DNA of 64,000 nt from contig NW_026516666.1 in NCBI RefSeq assembly GCF_025766255.1, positions 496,001-560,000 of the forward strand, read 5' to 3'. The stretch comes from Zychaea mexicana. Lineage: Eukaryota > Mucoromycota > Mucoromycetes > Mucorales > Lichtheimiaceae. The translations under genes were made by a program, and so were the position numbers. Within the stretch, counting starts at the first letter, position 1. Every line of letters starts with the position of its first letter. Of the stretch, positions 23,475 through 34,601 are shown piece by piece. The notes under the pieces were generated by a model. That model was not told the origin of the DNA and searched no databases. It saw nothing but the letters and a program-made list of their open reading frames with translations.

Positions 23475-26400
23475 AAAAGAATCTCCACCGGCACGCCAGA
23501 GATCGCACTTCTGGTTGTATAATCACTGAATGGATCGCTCTGTTCACGGAACCACACCGGTAAATGCACAATTCATAATTTTCATTCATAGAGAGGCTGG
23601 TCTCGTTTTCTGCAGCAAGCTGCTCCTCGAAAAGCATTTATTATAAATAGTCAATTGATCAGCCCATGCTCAGGATAGTTACAAACACTTCTTCAAGAGA
23701 GTAGAAACGAAATCAATAAAATTTATTGTACACAAAGACAGAAGAAGACACGTTTTTTATCGTTGCTTGCAAATGACCGGCTTGTATATGAATCCTTCGT
23801 TCCTCAAAGGAGAGGTTGCTCTCCCTTGGTCTCCACAAGCCTCAGTTCCAAAGGAACCTACACCTCCCAATAACAAATCACTACAAATAGAAGAAGATGG
23901 GTGAGAGTAGTTTGTCAAGGGGGGAATTACGTGTATACTTACTTTGTGAGTGCACAGCGGTAAAGAACTTTACGGCTTGTAGTGCGCTCACCTACACCTC
24001 CCAATAACAAATCACTACAAATAGAAGAAGATGGGTGAGAGTAGTTTGTCAAGGGGGGAATTACGTGTATACTTACTTTGTGAGTGCACAGCGGTAAAGA
24101 ACTTTACGGCTTGTAGTGCGCTCACGGATAGGGCTCGCTGCAATAGCGACTCGTGCACTGCGCCACAAAGATCCTAATGAAAATCGCAAATGTACGCCGA
24201 AAACAATAACGAATACTGATTCTGCACGTACACCCACTCGGATCAAGTAGCAGAAGGCAACCCTTCAATAAAGAAGCTGAAAAGTGGTTTTTATTGGTAT
24301 CGTTCAATGAAGTGGAAAAGGTGGAAAAGATCTTTCGACAGTGAGGAAGAAGAAAGAGAAAGGGAAATGCGCAGTCGAGTCCAGTTCTTTTGTAGGCGTC
24401 ACAGTTTGACCTGTTTGACCATCCGATGTTGCACAAGGATCGCGACAATCTCTCAAGGGCCATGCTTCACACCGATAACACCTGCACATTGTAGACGCTC
24501 CAGGCTCCATGCACACACTCGTCCCATCTCGCTACTTGGCGATCACGATGAGTTTCGTTCTTTTCTGTTCACTGAAGCTTGCCTCTTATCGGTGTACCAT
24601 ATGCATGAGGGGCAAGAGTCGAGTGGGAACATTTCCGAAAGTGTGAGTAACACCAAAAATCTCTTATGATTTCATGCATGAACGGTGCTTCGGAAAGTTT
24701 TTCCAGGGCACCAATTCAGATACCATGGAAATCGCTACAAGTTCACTCCAAGTAAGTCAAAATATGCCACAGCGGCCGATTCAAAGAAAGAAGTGGCAGT
24801 GACGGCCAAGGGGCACAGCCGCAACAACCAGGTTGTCGATGAACAGAAGGAGTAGAAAGGAGAGTAGGAGCAATGTGACGTTTAAAAGAAATTATAGAGC
24901 GCGTCGTCACCTGACATTGCTCTTGTCGGCATGAGTTGTTCCTTACATCCACTACTCGAAATATGTAATTAGCAAGCATGACTTTAGCTTTTGTTTGAAA
25001 TGTGAAGATAGCAGTCAGGGTATACAGGATGATTGGCAGCACATATGTAGGCAGTAGCACGGACGGCAAAAAAGTTTTATGTCTACTGTGACTCGTATTA
25101 CGTCCTATGTTTAAGATCGTAACCTGATGTTTTTTGAAGCCTTCGAAAGCCTTGGAAAGCTTTCCAGAGCATTTAAAGATTTCAGAAAGCGAACATGAAT
25201 TTCCGTCGTAAGGCTACCCATGAACGTGCGTCAGACCTACAACATCTGGTCTTTATCGTAGGCGGTCGAGTAGCTGTACTGTACCAGCCAATGTCCTTAA
25301 CAAAGATGTCCTCGCTTTTCGCGCTCCATGAAACCCCTTCTTTGGTAAGGCTTATGAGTTTGCTTTACTGACAACCAATTGCTGTTGCTGCTGTTGTCGG
25401 CTGCGGAGACATTTTGGTATAATGAATGGTGTCGTAGCATTTTCCCGCCCGAGGAATCCCGGTATCCTTATACCACTCTACTACTGAGCGTTGAATTTTG
25501 CAGTTGGTGGCATTCCATACGTAGTAGTGGTATTAAACGCGTCTCCTCGTTCATTTTTTGATTTATCCTGAGCGTCGTAAGATGTAAATCCAATGTGGAA
25601 AGCACGGCAACAAGCCTTGTGCATCTTAGCCATGACATTCGGAATGATTTCTCGAGTAATGCATCTACTACTGGCCGCGACGAGGCCAAACCAACGAATA
25701 TACGCGATAATCCCTTGTATCCATCGGACACTCCAACGGTCTTCACCACCAATGAATGCTTTAGTCAGCACGTCACAACAGTTGGGAAGCGACTTTAGCG
25801 TCTAATAATCATATCCTGTGCCTGAGTCCCCATAGTTCTCGTGGGCCCATTCGCATGCCTGATGACTTAAGTTACTGAAAAACACACTCAAAAACACACA
25901 CACGGGTACGTAACAGCAGAAATACGGCGACGTATCTTTTGATTTTATACAGCGCAATACTGCCTTTTTTTTAAAAAAAAATATGCTTTTATTAATCTAC
26001 ATACTGCTACTACTACATACCGCTGCCACTGCCACTGCCACTGCCACTGCCACTGCCACTGCTGCTACTGCTGCTACTGCTGCTACTGCTACTGCTGCTG
26101 CCACTGCCACTGTCACTGCTACTACTGCTACTGCTGCTACTGCTGCTACTGCTACTGCTGCTGCCACTGCCACTGTCACTGCTGCTGCCACTGCTTCTGC
26201 CACTGCTGCTACGGGTAGTCCTGGCTGAGACGACAAACTTTTGGACGCGGCCATCCCGGTTCATCGTTATGCTCGTCGACACTGTGCACGGGTACTTTTT
26301 TGCATTCGAAATCTTGGTCACAATTTTCATGATTTTAAAGAAAAGAAAGAGAGAGAGAGAGAGAGAGAGAGGGAGGAGCAAAGTAGCAGAAATTATTTCC

Positions 26401-27467
26401 ATGCAGTGCTTTTATATCTTATCTGTTCGCTTGGGCAGCTGATCCAAAAAAGGAAAAAAAGAAAATTGACAGCGTCACTTGCCAGCCCAGGTGATGCCAT
26501 GTTACACCGACAAGCACACTCTGGACACGCCAAACTATGGGTCTGTCGTCTCCCGAGGCATTCGGAATGCAACCTCACTGACATTCCCCTTTGCAATGTG
26601 CACTCTCCAGGCTACACGTACACACTAGTCTCGTCTTTCTACAAGGCTCTCATCAAGTGTCTACTTAATTGACGCGCTTTTCTTTTACTCGACACTGAGG
26701 TTACACAAGGTCTAGGCTATCGATAAGGGCGCATGACGGGGGCATTGTCTTTTGGAAAGCTATACCGGCGATCCGTGATTCCAAGTGGCAATCGGAACAA
26801 TGCTTACAGAAGCCCCACTACGCTTTGTATTCTTCCGCGCGTTTGAAAGTACAGGCGCGTGTGACATCCAGGAGATTAGCAGACTCTCGCTGTCTATGTC
26901 CCTGCGTTTTTGTACTCTGGCGGTGCATCTGCATTGTCTCTAGGATGATCGTCCAAAAAGAACTCTTCATTCTTGTCGCTGTTGCGGCTGCTGCTGTTGA
27001 CGCTACGGCCATCGTTCTGGTGGTGTTGTTGGTACATTGCTTATCTACAGGTCACCTTCGTTACGCGTCTGCTAGTGCTTGTCGTTACCTTTGTTGGTGA
27101 CGTTCGTTCCCTAAAAGAGAAGTGGGAGTGAGAAACGAAGTGCTTTATGTGGACGAGGAGAAGAGACGGAAGAGAGTGGTTTTGATCGGGAAGCAATATA
27201 AATCAAGTCTCTCTTTTCTTGTTTAAATAGCACAGAGCAGCTCGCATTAAAACATCGATGCTCGACCGGGTTGCACGCAGTCTGTAAGGTCTCATAATGC
27301 ATGTGCACACACCAGGAACATCAAGATGGCCATCATAGAGGAAAGCGGATGTGCGTTTAGCGTCATTGATAGTGGCGTCTATGTATTAGTTTTCTCTCTG
27401 TCTCTCAACGACATATACCTACATTTTAATATTGTACAGCCAATCTAAATTTGAAATCCGCATTAAA
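23475..27467. repeat. 4.0-kb direct repeat, copy 2
   Basis: 3993 bases matching copy 1 (15970-19973). Differences I saw: copy 2 lacks 11 bases at about 24440 (copy 1 has ACAATGGATG between two ACAAT motifs), and there is one T/C change near the 3' end (copy 1 position 19951). Everything else I compared is the same, including all simple repeats, so the duplication or its last homogenisation is recent. The left end abuts the nitrilase exon; the right end abuts a pseudogene missing its 5' part. Confidence 0.95.
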
Positions 27468-27479
27468 TTACTTTTTTTT

Positions 27480-28229
27480 TCAAGGGGTGAAAAGTGTAGC
27501 ATAGCCACAAAAGTTGTTCGCCAGTCAAATGAACATACCTTTGGCGATAAGGAGAAGGTGTCAAGTACCATGAGCTGTAAAATTGATGTAATTGTTGAAC
27601 ATGACGAATTTGAGCTTTCTGCCTCTGAACGGAGATCGGCTGGGGCAGATGATGGCTTGCAAGACAAACAATTAACAAAAACCTTCGGGTGAATGCCTGC
27701 GTCCTCCTCCAAATGCTCCGATTACCGTTTGATGCAAAAGAAGAAGCCAAGGATGATATCTCCATTTTATCCATGGAATGGACAGGTAAATAAACAAATT
27801 TATACTTTTTTTTGCTATAATAAAAGGTCTTGAGTCCTCAATTAATTATCTTTTTTAGGGGCGGAAGGAAAAATTATCTCGATCAGACGATATGATGGAT
27901 GTTTTGTTTCTTGTCCTATTGGCAACGTGTACCTCCCAACAACATTGGATGATATAGAGGATTTTCACAAAACACTCGGATTACTGGTTTACTGGAAGGT
28001 GAGGGCATTTTTGGTTACTGTGGCACTGTCTCAAGGGATGACAGAGACTAATTATATGTTAAACAATTAGAATGAGCACCTCAGATTACGAAATTTGATC
28101 CGGGTCCCGTTGTGAAGAAGAAGGAGAGAAGACCGTGCACAAACAAATGGCACCTCACACATAAGCACCTCAGCAACCTCAGACCCAGATGTTTTTTTTA
28201 CACCTACGCGAGATAAATCATCCAAATAA
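27480..28229 (+). pseudogene. 3' part of a hypothetical gene family, truncated and frameshifted
   Basis: Exon pieces read KVVRQSNEHTFGDKEKV, SCKIDVIVEHDEFELSASE and LQDKQ. A one-base shift follows near 27675, then NLRVNACVLLQMLRLPFDAK and SILSMEWTG. A GTAAAT...TTTTAG intron (27786-27858) leads to GCFVSCPIGNVYLPTTLDD and FHKTLGLLVYWK. A second intron (28000-28069) leads to NEHLRLRNLIRVPL, an in-frame TGA, and an end at VFFTPTRDKSSK with TAA at 28227-28229. The splice sites are intact, so decay is recent. I recall this arrangement from a large family of uncharacterised Mucoromycota proteins; function unknown. The 5' half is missing where copy 2 of the 4-kb repeat ends. Confidence 0.6.
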
Positions 28230-30330
28230 CATTGATCTCTACGATAACCCACTCGATGCCTATTCCATCTTACTGCATATATTCTCCTTCCCTGTCATAA
28301 CAACCTTTATTATCATTATATACTGCTATATACTTGTTGATAATATTACATCGTATATATGCCAAAATACTCTATAGTCTATTCACAGTGTATTCCCAAG
28401 ATTTAAAATAAGTATATAGTATCTATGCGTTTAAAAGTTCATTTGATATACAGTAGTGCGGCGCTTCATGTTTTAACATGCTTTGCGTAGTGTGTTAGAT
28501 TACTCCTATGGTCAAAGAGAAAAGGAGAGAGGGAAGAAATATAATACACGATTGAAAACAAGAGCTACGGATTGATATTTACTGTCAGGAGTGTTGTAAT
28601 ATATTCAGATAATCTAATGGTTCTTCGAGGCGAATTATACGTAATTGGTTTCGTTGACATGGCCATGATCTCGAAAGATTACTGTATGCTGTGTGTTATG
28701 CATCTTAGACATAAAGTGATTTTAACATTACGTAGGATTCGTAAATAATGATATCCACGTAAGGAATATGACAACATCATCCATAACAAAGTGATCTTTT
28801 ATTCATGTAATAGAGTTCAACAATATATATATTGCTTCGCGTGAGCCATGGACGATCTTCTATACAACTTGGTCTGAGTGTAGGCTATCTTGTCACACAA
28901 GTGCTGTAGTCCTTATTAATAGAGAATGATTACTTTATACAGCTACGTCATTTCAATACAATTGTTACTTGCTGAAGAAGTCATCGATACACTTTTCCAG
29001 TTACAGTCCTCTCATCCAGAGTGATTGTTAATCTTTATACAGATAAATAATAAAAAAGGTGGGAGGGGAATACAATGACTGCAATAGCGGTGTACAAGAA
29101 GAGAACGCGTCAAACAGAGTTATTATGATGGCTATCTCTGGCATTCAATCTTGTCAGATTCGTATGAGGCTTCATTACAAAGTCTTTGGTCTGTAGGATG
29201 ATAGGATATATTGATTTCTTGCTCTATTGCGTATACAATAAAAGTATTAGCTTTAGATCGGTCATCAATGTTAGGTGTTAGAAATTTGATGCGCTTATTT
29301 ACTATAAACCACCAAAAACCCCTAACAAACTATCACTACCATCCTCCCTTCATTGTATCTATTAAAATATAAACATTCGACCTTTTATTTACCTATTCAA
29401 CACAACACGCATCAGCAAAAGAACCATACGAGAAGGCAAGATCAATTCGACGACTACCAAGCACAAGGCAACAGCAAACAAAGATTTTTGCTACCACCGC
29501 CAGGTGGAGGAATTTGTCATGGCACGGATAGTCAACAAGTCCACCTGAATTGCTCGCGACAGCTTAAAGCCACATCCTTTCAAGGTCCCTGGAATGCGGG
29601 AAAGCTTTTAAATCTTTTATCGAGAATTGTGTCGCATTTGACAATGCAGGTTCTTTTTTTGTGAAATAGATTGAAAAGTGTCTGTCAAAATATAAAGATG
29701 CAATATTATTATATGATGGAATAAATACTTTTATAAGCATAGAATAATACGTACCAGGGGAAAAACAATCCGAACACTAAGACATCGTTGATCAATCAAC
29801 TGGGAAAAGGATTCATTTAAATTAAATTAAATAAAATGAATGAATTACTGACTAAATATTCCAAAAGGCCATATCCAAAAATAATGTTCATGTATCGCCA
29901 GCAACAAAAGAAAATTCACAGAAAAAAAGGGTTGATTCAATAGCATTACTATTTGCGTATACTTGAAACGATGGGAGTGTTGAAACTTGTTAATTGCCGA
30001 ATAGGAGAATTGCTTTGAGCAGCGTTACCCATTATTCCCATAGGTTCGACTAAGTAGTAAAACCTTAGTACGCAAAGTTTTGGCTCTTGGCGTGATAAAC
30101 AACTGCATGCACTGCAATCGTTTTCTCGTAGCAACAGCCTCCTCTCGCTTACAGCGATTAAATAATTATGTGCTACTACTTGCAATCATAGTATGCACAA
30201 TCTTTGAGAAACCTACTGTCGCCTTCGTCATCCTCATCTACGCCTTCGCTAAAGACCGTGATCCGGGAGTAAATGACGCTATATTTGCAATAATGACGAA
30301 AATAGAAACGTTACGACACGTTGATTTTCA
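28230..30330. other. gene-poor AT-rich stretch
   Basis: No gene supported. A 103-codon plus frame at 29353-29664 and a hydrophobic frame at 30080-30367 have neither splice context nor known domains. Confidence 0.4.
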
Positions 30331-30339
30331 ACATTTGAC

Positions 30340-31520
30340 CATTGTATCATCCTCGGGTATTCACTGAACTATTTATCACTTCCCATATTGTTGGCAACCG
30401 TCTGTTGATGATCGGCCTCGTAGCACTCAGACAAATTTTTGGGTCTTTTGGATTGGTAAATGACATAAAACTACAAGATATACCAAGAGTGGGCGATGAA
30501 GGCATACGCGTACTCGTCACCAACCAAAATTGAATTCACGGAAAGCTGGAGAACTTTAGAAATAGAAGTTTTGCTTTAGCTAGTGAGAGAGTTTTTGCTA
30601 TGTACATGATTATTGGTACCTACAGTGTAAATTAGGTAACACTTAAACCGATAGCTATTGTTCTAAAAAAAAGCGCGTTTATAAACAAGATGCAATACAA
30701 AACGTAAGCCTGCATATAGATAGTGCCAGTGGGCACATCTTATATGCATATCAATGCATATGTCGTAGAGAATATGACGCGAAACAGGGTCGTTACGGCG
30801 ACAGCGCATCTGTCTTCAGCACATAGCAAAGCTCATTCTCGGAGATTAAGTTGGTGGTGGTGGCTCTTCCTTTGAATTGTTTGTCAGATCAACAGCAAGC
30901 TACTCACGAGCAGCAATGGCTATATGATTGATACGTACAGCTATAATTTTATTCAATTATGGTAACAGATCAAAGCTGAAATTTCTTTTACTTGGTAAAG
31001 AATATTAAAATGATGGTGACAACCGATCTCCAGTAGTACTGAGCTGTACAAGTTCTGCTTCACTCTCTTCAACATCGTCGCCATTTACACCATTACAAGA
31101 TGGCAATTATAAGCATCTACTGTTGCCCTATCGCTTCTCCGCCCATCATCAGCATCATTTTGATAATAGAGACCTTCAGCTCTTTAATTGTGGGGCTTCC
31201 AGAGCTCCAGGAAAGCGAACAGGGTCAAAAGCATTGCAGTAACGTTCAGCAAGCTTGATCAATATTACTAGTATAATGGATCGTATCGTTTCCCAAATGC
31301 TATGCACGCGGCAAGACCTGTTAATGCCTTGAATGATCGTCCACATGGACGTGCGTTGTCAGTTATGAAAATAATACGGATACTGTTATAACAAAGTATA
31401 ACGGCACGAGGATATGTAATGATTGTGACAGCTAATAATTCCTGTTCTCGCTGTCACCATCTTCTTCACTAAATCGTAGTGGTTGCTCGTGTAATTGTTG
31501 AGATGGATATATTATTGGAT
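30340..31520 (-). pseudogene. scattered remains of an unidentified minus-strand gene
   Basis: Going downward from 31520 the minus strand gives coding-looking pieces broken by stops or frameshifts. They are QQLHEQPLRFSEEDGDSENR (about 31450-31510), SIWETIRSIILVILIKLAER and FDPVRFPGALEAPQLKS (31190-31320), and GLYYQNDADDGRRSDRATVD (about 31110-31170). Further down come NGDDVEESEAELVQLSTTGD (31020-31090), TNLISENELCYVLKTDALSP (30800-30860) and SFTNPKDPKICLSATRPIIN (30400-30460). Acidic and Ser/Gln-rich. No family is recognised, and the pieces may belong to more than one gene. An opposite-strand frame at 30342-30533 overlaps the last piece. Confidence 0.3.
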
Positions 31521-31713
31521 GATCGATTATAAAATTCTAGATTAAGATCTGCACTATGTTCAATTAATCACTTTGAGAAAGATATACGGCATGTAAATGT
31601 ATTTGATCTTTCTACACAGTTTATGCGTGCATTAAATTAGCGACTTGTCAAAATTAAACTTCAGACAGAACTCCTTGTAGCAGTCTGTCCTCTTCTTGCC
31701 TTAATCCAATCCA

Positions 31714-32474
31714 ATGGTGCGTATATGATCCATCCATCCGTTCGAAATAGCCATCCATCCGTCTATCTACAGATGTCTTCGTTCTGTCCCACTCAATCTA
31801 TCGACACATACGATAAACGATGAATATACGACCCTTTTTTTCCTTCCTCACGACGACATTCGACATTTTGAGATTGGGAGGGATGGCTGTTTGAATGGAT
31901 GTGGAGGCCTCCGAAAATTATGCACGAGATTTGCAGTCAATTCGAAGGAGATTAATGCTCATTCTTTATTGTTGTATCAATGACAAATTAGGCTGCCGTC
32001 AAAGCATACGAACTTCGCAACAAGAACAAGGCCGAGCTCTTGAAGACTCTTGACGAGCAAAAGCAGGAACTCGCTTCCCTGCGTGTTCAAAAGGTCGCTG
32101 GCGGTTCTGCTTCCAAGCTTCACCAAATGTAAGAATTCATTTGTCTCTTTATATCTCCTCGTTGGATATACACATGAAAAAGCAAGGTTATGCGTGCACA
32201 TATATAAAAAGAGGATGTTAACATGGCTTTTAATATGTGTAGTGGATTGGCCCGCAAGAACATTGCCCGTACGTTGACCGTCATCAACCAGACCCAGCGC
32301 GAACAGCTCCGTCTCTTCTACCAAAAGAAGAAGTACATCCCCATCGACCTTCGCGTCAAGAAGACCCGTGCCATGCGTCGTGCATTGACTCCTTTTGAAC
32401 GCAAGCTCAAGACCGAGAAGCAGCAGAAGAAGTTGAACCACTTCCCCCTTCGCAAGTATGCTGTCAAGGCCTAA
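31714..32474 (+). CDS. RPL35: 60S ribosomal protein L35 (uL29)
   Basis: A component of the large ribosomal subunit near the polypeptide exit tunnel. Three exons: the start codon alone (31714-31716), then 31992-32128 and 32243-32474, joined by a GTGCGT donor and TTAG acceptor and by a GTAAGA donor and GTGTAG acceptor. The sum is 372 bases, 123 residues, the usual uL29 length. Landmarks are [19 protein letters not shown] at the N-terminus, [18 protein letters not shown] in the middle and [12 protein letters not shown] at the end. No other ATG is available in frame upstream of exon 2, which supports the one-codon first exon; a lone first-exon ATG is common in fungal ribosomal protein genes. The first donor (GTGCGT) is slightly unusual. 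Confidence 0.92.
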
Positions 32475-33323
32475 AAAAAGAAATAAAATGAACGGGATTA
32501 TTTTACCTCACGCATAACCAAAAGCGAAAAAAAAGGGGGGAGGGGATGCAAAGCGTGTATCTACTTTTAACATTCATTGTTTCTCTTCCTCTCTTTTCCT
32601 ATCGTTTCCTAGTTATTTTTATAAAAGAAAAAGTACAATGTGCTCATATTAATGCATAAATGCATGCTTGTCAAAGTTCAGAAATAGTTTCTTTCTCTCT
32701 TCTGCATCCACGCCCCCCCCCCCTCCGAGGATCACTTCCTTTGCGAATTTCTTTTTTAATTTTCTGCTGGGAAAAAGCTGTTGCGGAACGGATCTGCTAC
32801 TTGGTGGCGGGAAAATGAAAAAAAGGTTATGCCATGTGCGCTTAACCATCTATCACTATGAAAACAATGAAGGGGGCTAGCAATGTATTATTTATATAAT
32901 TCATTTAATTACGTACCCTGTCTCTCATATAGCGACAACGGCGACAACGATATCGACGACGCTAAGGATAACTCGCAGGCGCAATTATGGATCAACAAAG
33001 AGGTCAGTTGTTCTCATTTTTTATATAAAAGGATCAAACGAGCTTTCAGCGTTTTTGCCTCCATCCCAACCCGTTCCTCTCGTTTATCATCTATCTTATA
33101 GACATTTCCATTCCAATCCTTTATCTTTATTAACATCCATATACTTATTCCTTATATACAATATCCCAATATCCCAATATCGCGTTGCATAGACATTCGA
33201 TTCATACTTATCCAACCCAGGTTCATTATCTGTACATAACATCCTCGCATTCTATATCTTACATCCAACATACCAGTCGCAGTACAACACCACCTAATAA
33301 TATCAGCAACAGTAATAACAATA
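32475..33323. other. intergenic and probable 5' UTR of the HMG gene
   Basis: Contains a C-run and an imperfect CAATATCC repeat near 33165-33180. Splice-like signals (TATAG near 32931 and TTATAG near 33100, GTCAGT near 33003) suggest 5' UTR introns. No protein gene is supported. Confidence 0.4.
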
Positions 33324-34334
33324 ATGTCATCACCCACGCCCTCATCATCCTCGTCCGTCTCAACGTTGTCTTCCGCACCAGCATCACCAATGCCTCTCCA
33401 CGAAACGCTTACGCCTGCTCAGCAGCAGGATTTGGCCACTCTTGCCGCGATTACCGAGACGCGCCGTAGACTGCGCGTTCGTGCTAGACCGCCTCGTCCA
33501 GCCCAGAAGAAAAAGGACACCGGACGTATTCCGCGTCCTGTGAACTGCTTCATGGCCTATCGATTGGAGAAACAAAAAACGATCGCCGACTTATTGCCAG
33601 GGGCTAATCATCGGGATATTTCCAAACTTGTGGCGAACTGGTGGCGTGACGAGCCCGAGTACATCAAGGAAAAGTACCGTGCGCAGGCGGAAAAGACGAA
33701 AGAGGAGCATTCGCAAAAGTAAGTAGATTCAATTCGGAGTATGCGATCTCATACCAAGAGAGGAAGGGAGATCGGTCGTTGCAAGTGCTCACAATCAATC
33801 GTTCTTTCAAGATATCCTGACTACAAGTATGCTCCCATACGAAAGCGTGCCTATAACATCAAGCGGCGTGTTGCTGTCCCTGATTCATCTGAGGATGAAC
33901 AGTCTTCGGATACAAGTAGCCCAGCTTCGTTGTCGTATCCATCCTGTCAGTTGCATCTGTCGCACTCGCCGCTTTTACAATCGCAGGAGTACCATCATCA
34001 TCAGCAGCAGCAACACCAGTACCATCATCGCCAACAGCCAGTTGAGCCGTCGTATCAATGGACCATACCTCCCTTGCCAGCGCTTTATCCCAACGCCTGG
34101 TTGTGGAACCCCAGCAACAACAGCAGTGATCCAATGCTCGGTGGGGATGATGGTAGTATGAGCACCTACTGCACTCCTTCGTACGGGCCAGCAAGAGCGT
34201 CCGTGCTCAGCCACGACACACTGCCGCCAGCAGGAGAAGGACCAATCGGATCAAACTACACGTACTATAGCGACTTTATGCTTATGGATGGTAGTGGTAG
34301 TAGCGTTGGTCAAGAAGCTAGTGGTTTCTTCTAG
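33324..34334 (+). CDS. MATA-type HMG-box transcription factor (305 aa)
   Basis: Two exons (33324-33718, 33812-34334) joined by a GTAAGT donor and CAAG acceptor to give SQK-YPDYKYAPIRKR. The HMG box spans about residues 67-145: RIPRPVNCFMAYRLEKQKT, then HRDISKLVANWWRDEPEYIK and EKYRAQAEKTKEEHSQKYPD. The P-R-P-x-N-x-F-M-x-Y-R opening and the closing PDYKY are typical of the mating-type (MATA) HMG class that includes SexM/SexP and Ste11. The C-terminal half is rich in Ser, Gln, His and Pro, as in activation regions. The neighbours are RPL35 and HSP90, not the triose-phosphate transporter and RNA helicase that flank the sex locus of Mucorales, so it is probably a paralogue. Target genes unknown. 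Confidence 0.85.
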
Positions 34335-34601
34335 AAGTCGTTGAGGATATATTGAAAAAAGTAAAACCCGGGCTGTTGATTGGTTATTTGATTTTGGTCG
34401 TTCTTGATTCGCGAGGGGTGGGTGAAGGAAAGCCGATGGAACCTGCTGGAAAGAGGTGACTTGTATATCTGTATTGTAAAGTAGCTGGATTTAAAAATGT
34501 TTTTTTTGTTGTGCCGCTGCCATAAAAGCAACGTATTCTTTGGTTTACTTTCTGCTTCTCCCCTTTTTTTTTTTCTTCTTCCAACAACCTCTTCTTCAAC
34601 C

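Noticed and set aside
15970..27467. The two 4-kb copies as LTRs of one retrotransposon with 19974-23474 as its body
   Set aside because: The intervening 3.5 kb has P450 and nitrilase remains and no gag, protease, integrase or RT, and the repeats lack TG...CA ends and a primer-binding site.
7861..31840. Recurring 12-mer GAATATACGCGA (7862, 18199/25693, 22702)
   Set aside because: Three independent occurrences are more than expected, but the contexts (CDS 5' end, repeat, spacer) share nothing else, so I do not call it a site.
33324..34334. The sex (mating-type) locus itself
   Set aside because: The flanking genes are RPL35 and HSP90, not the TPT transporter and RNA helicase expected in Mucorales.
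34335..34601. Heat-shock element upstream of HSP90
   Set aside because: Some GAA and TTC triplets occur, but I could not find three alternating nGAAn/nTTCn units in correct spacing.
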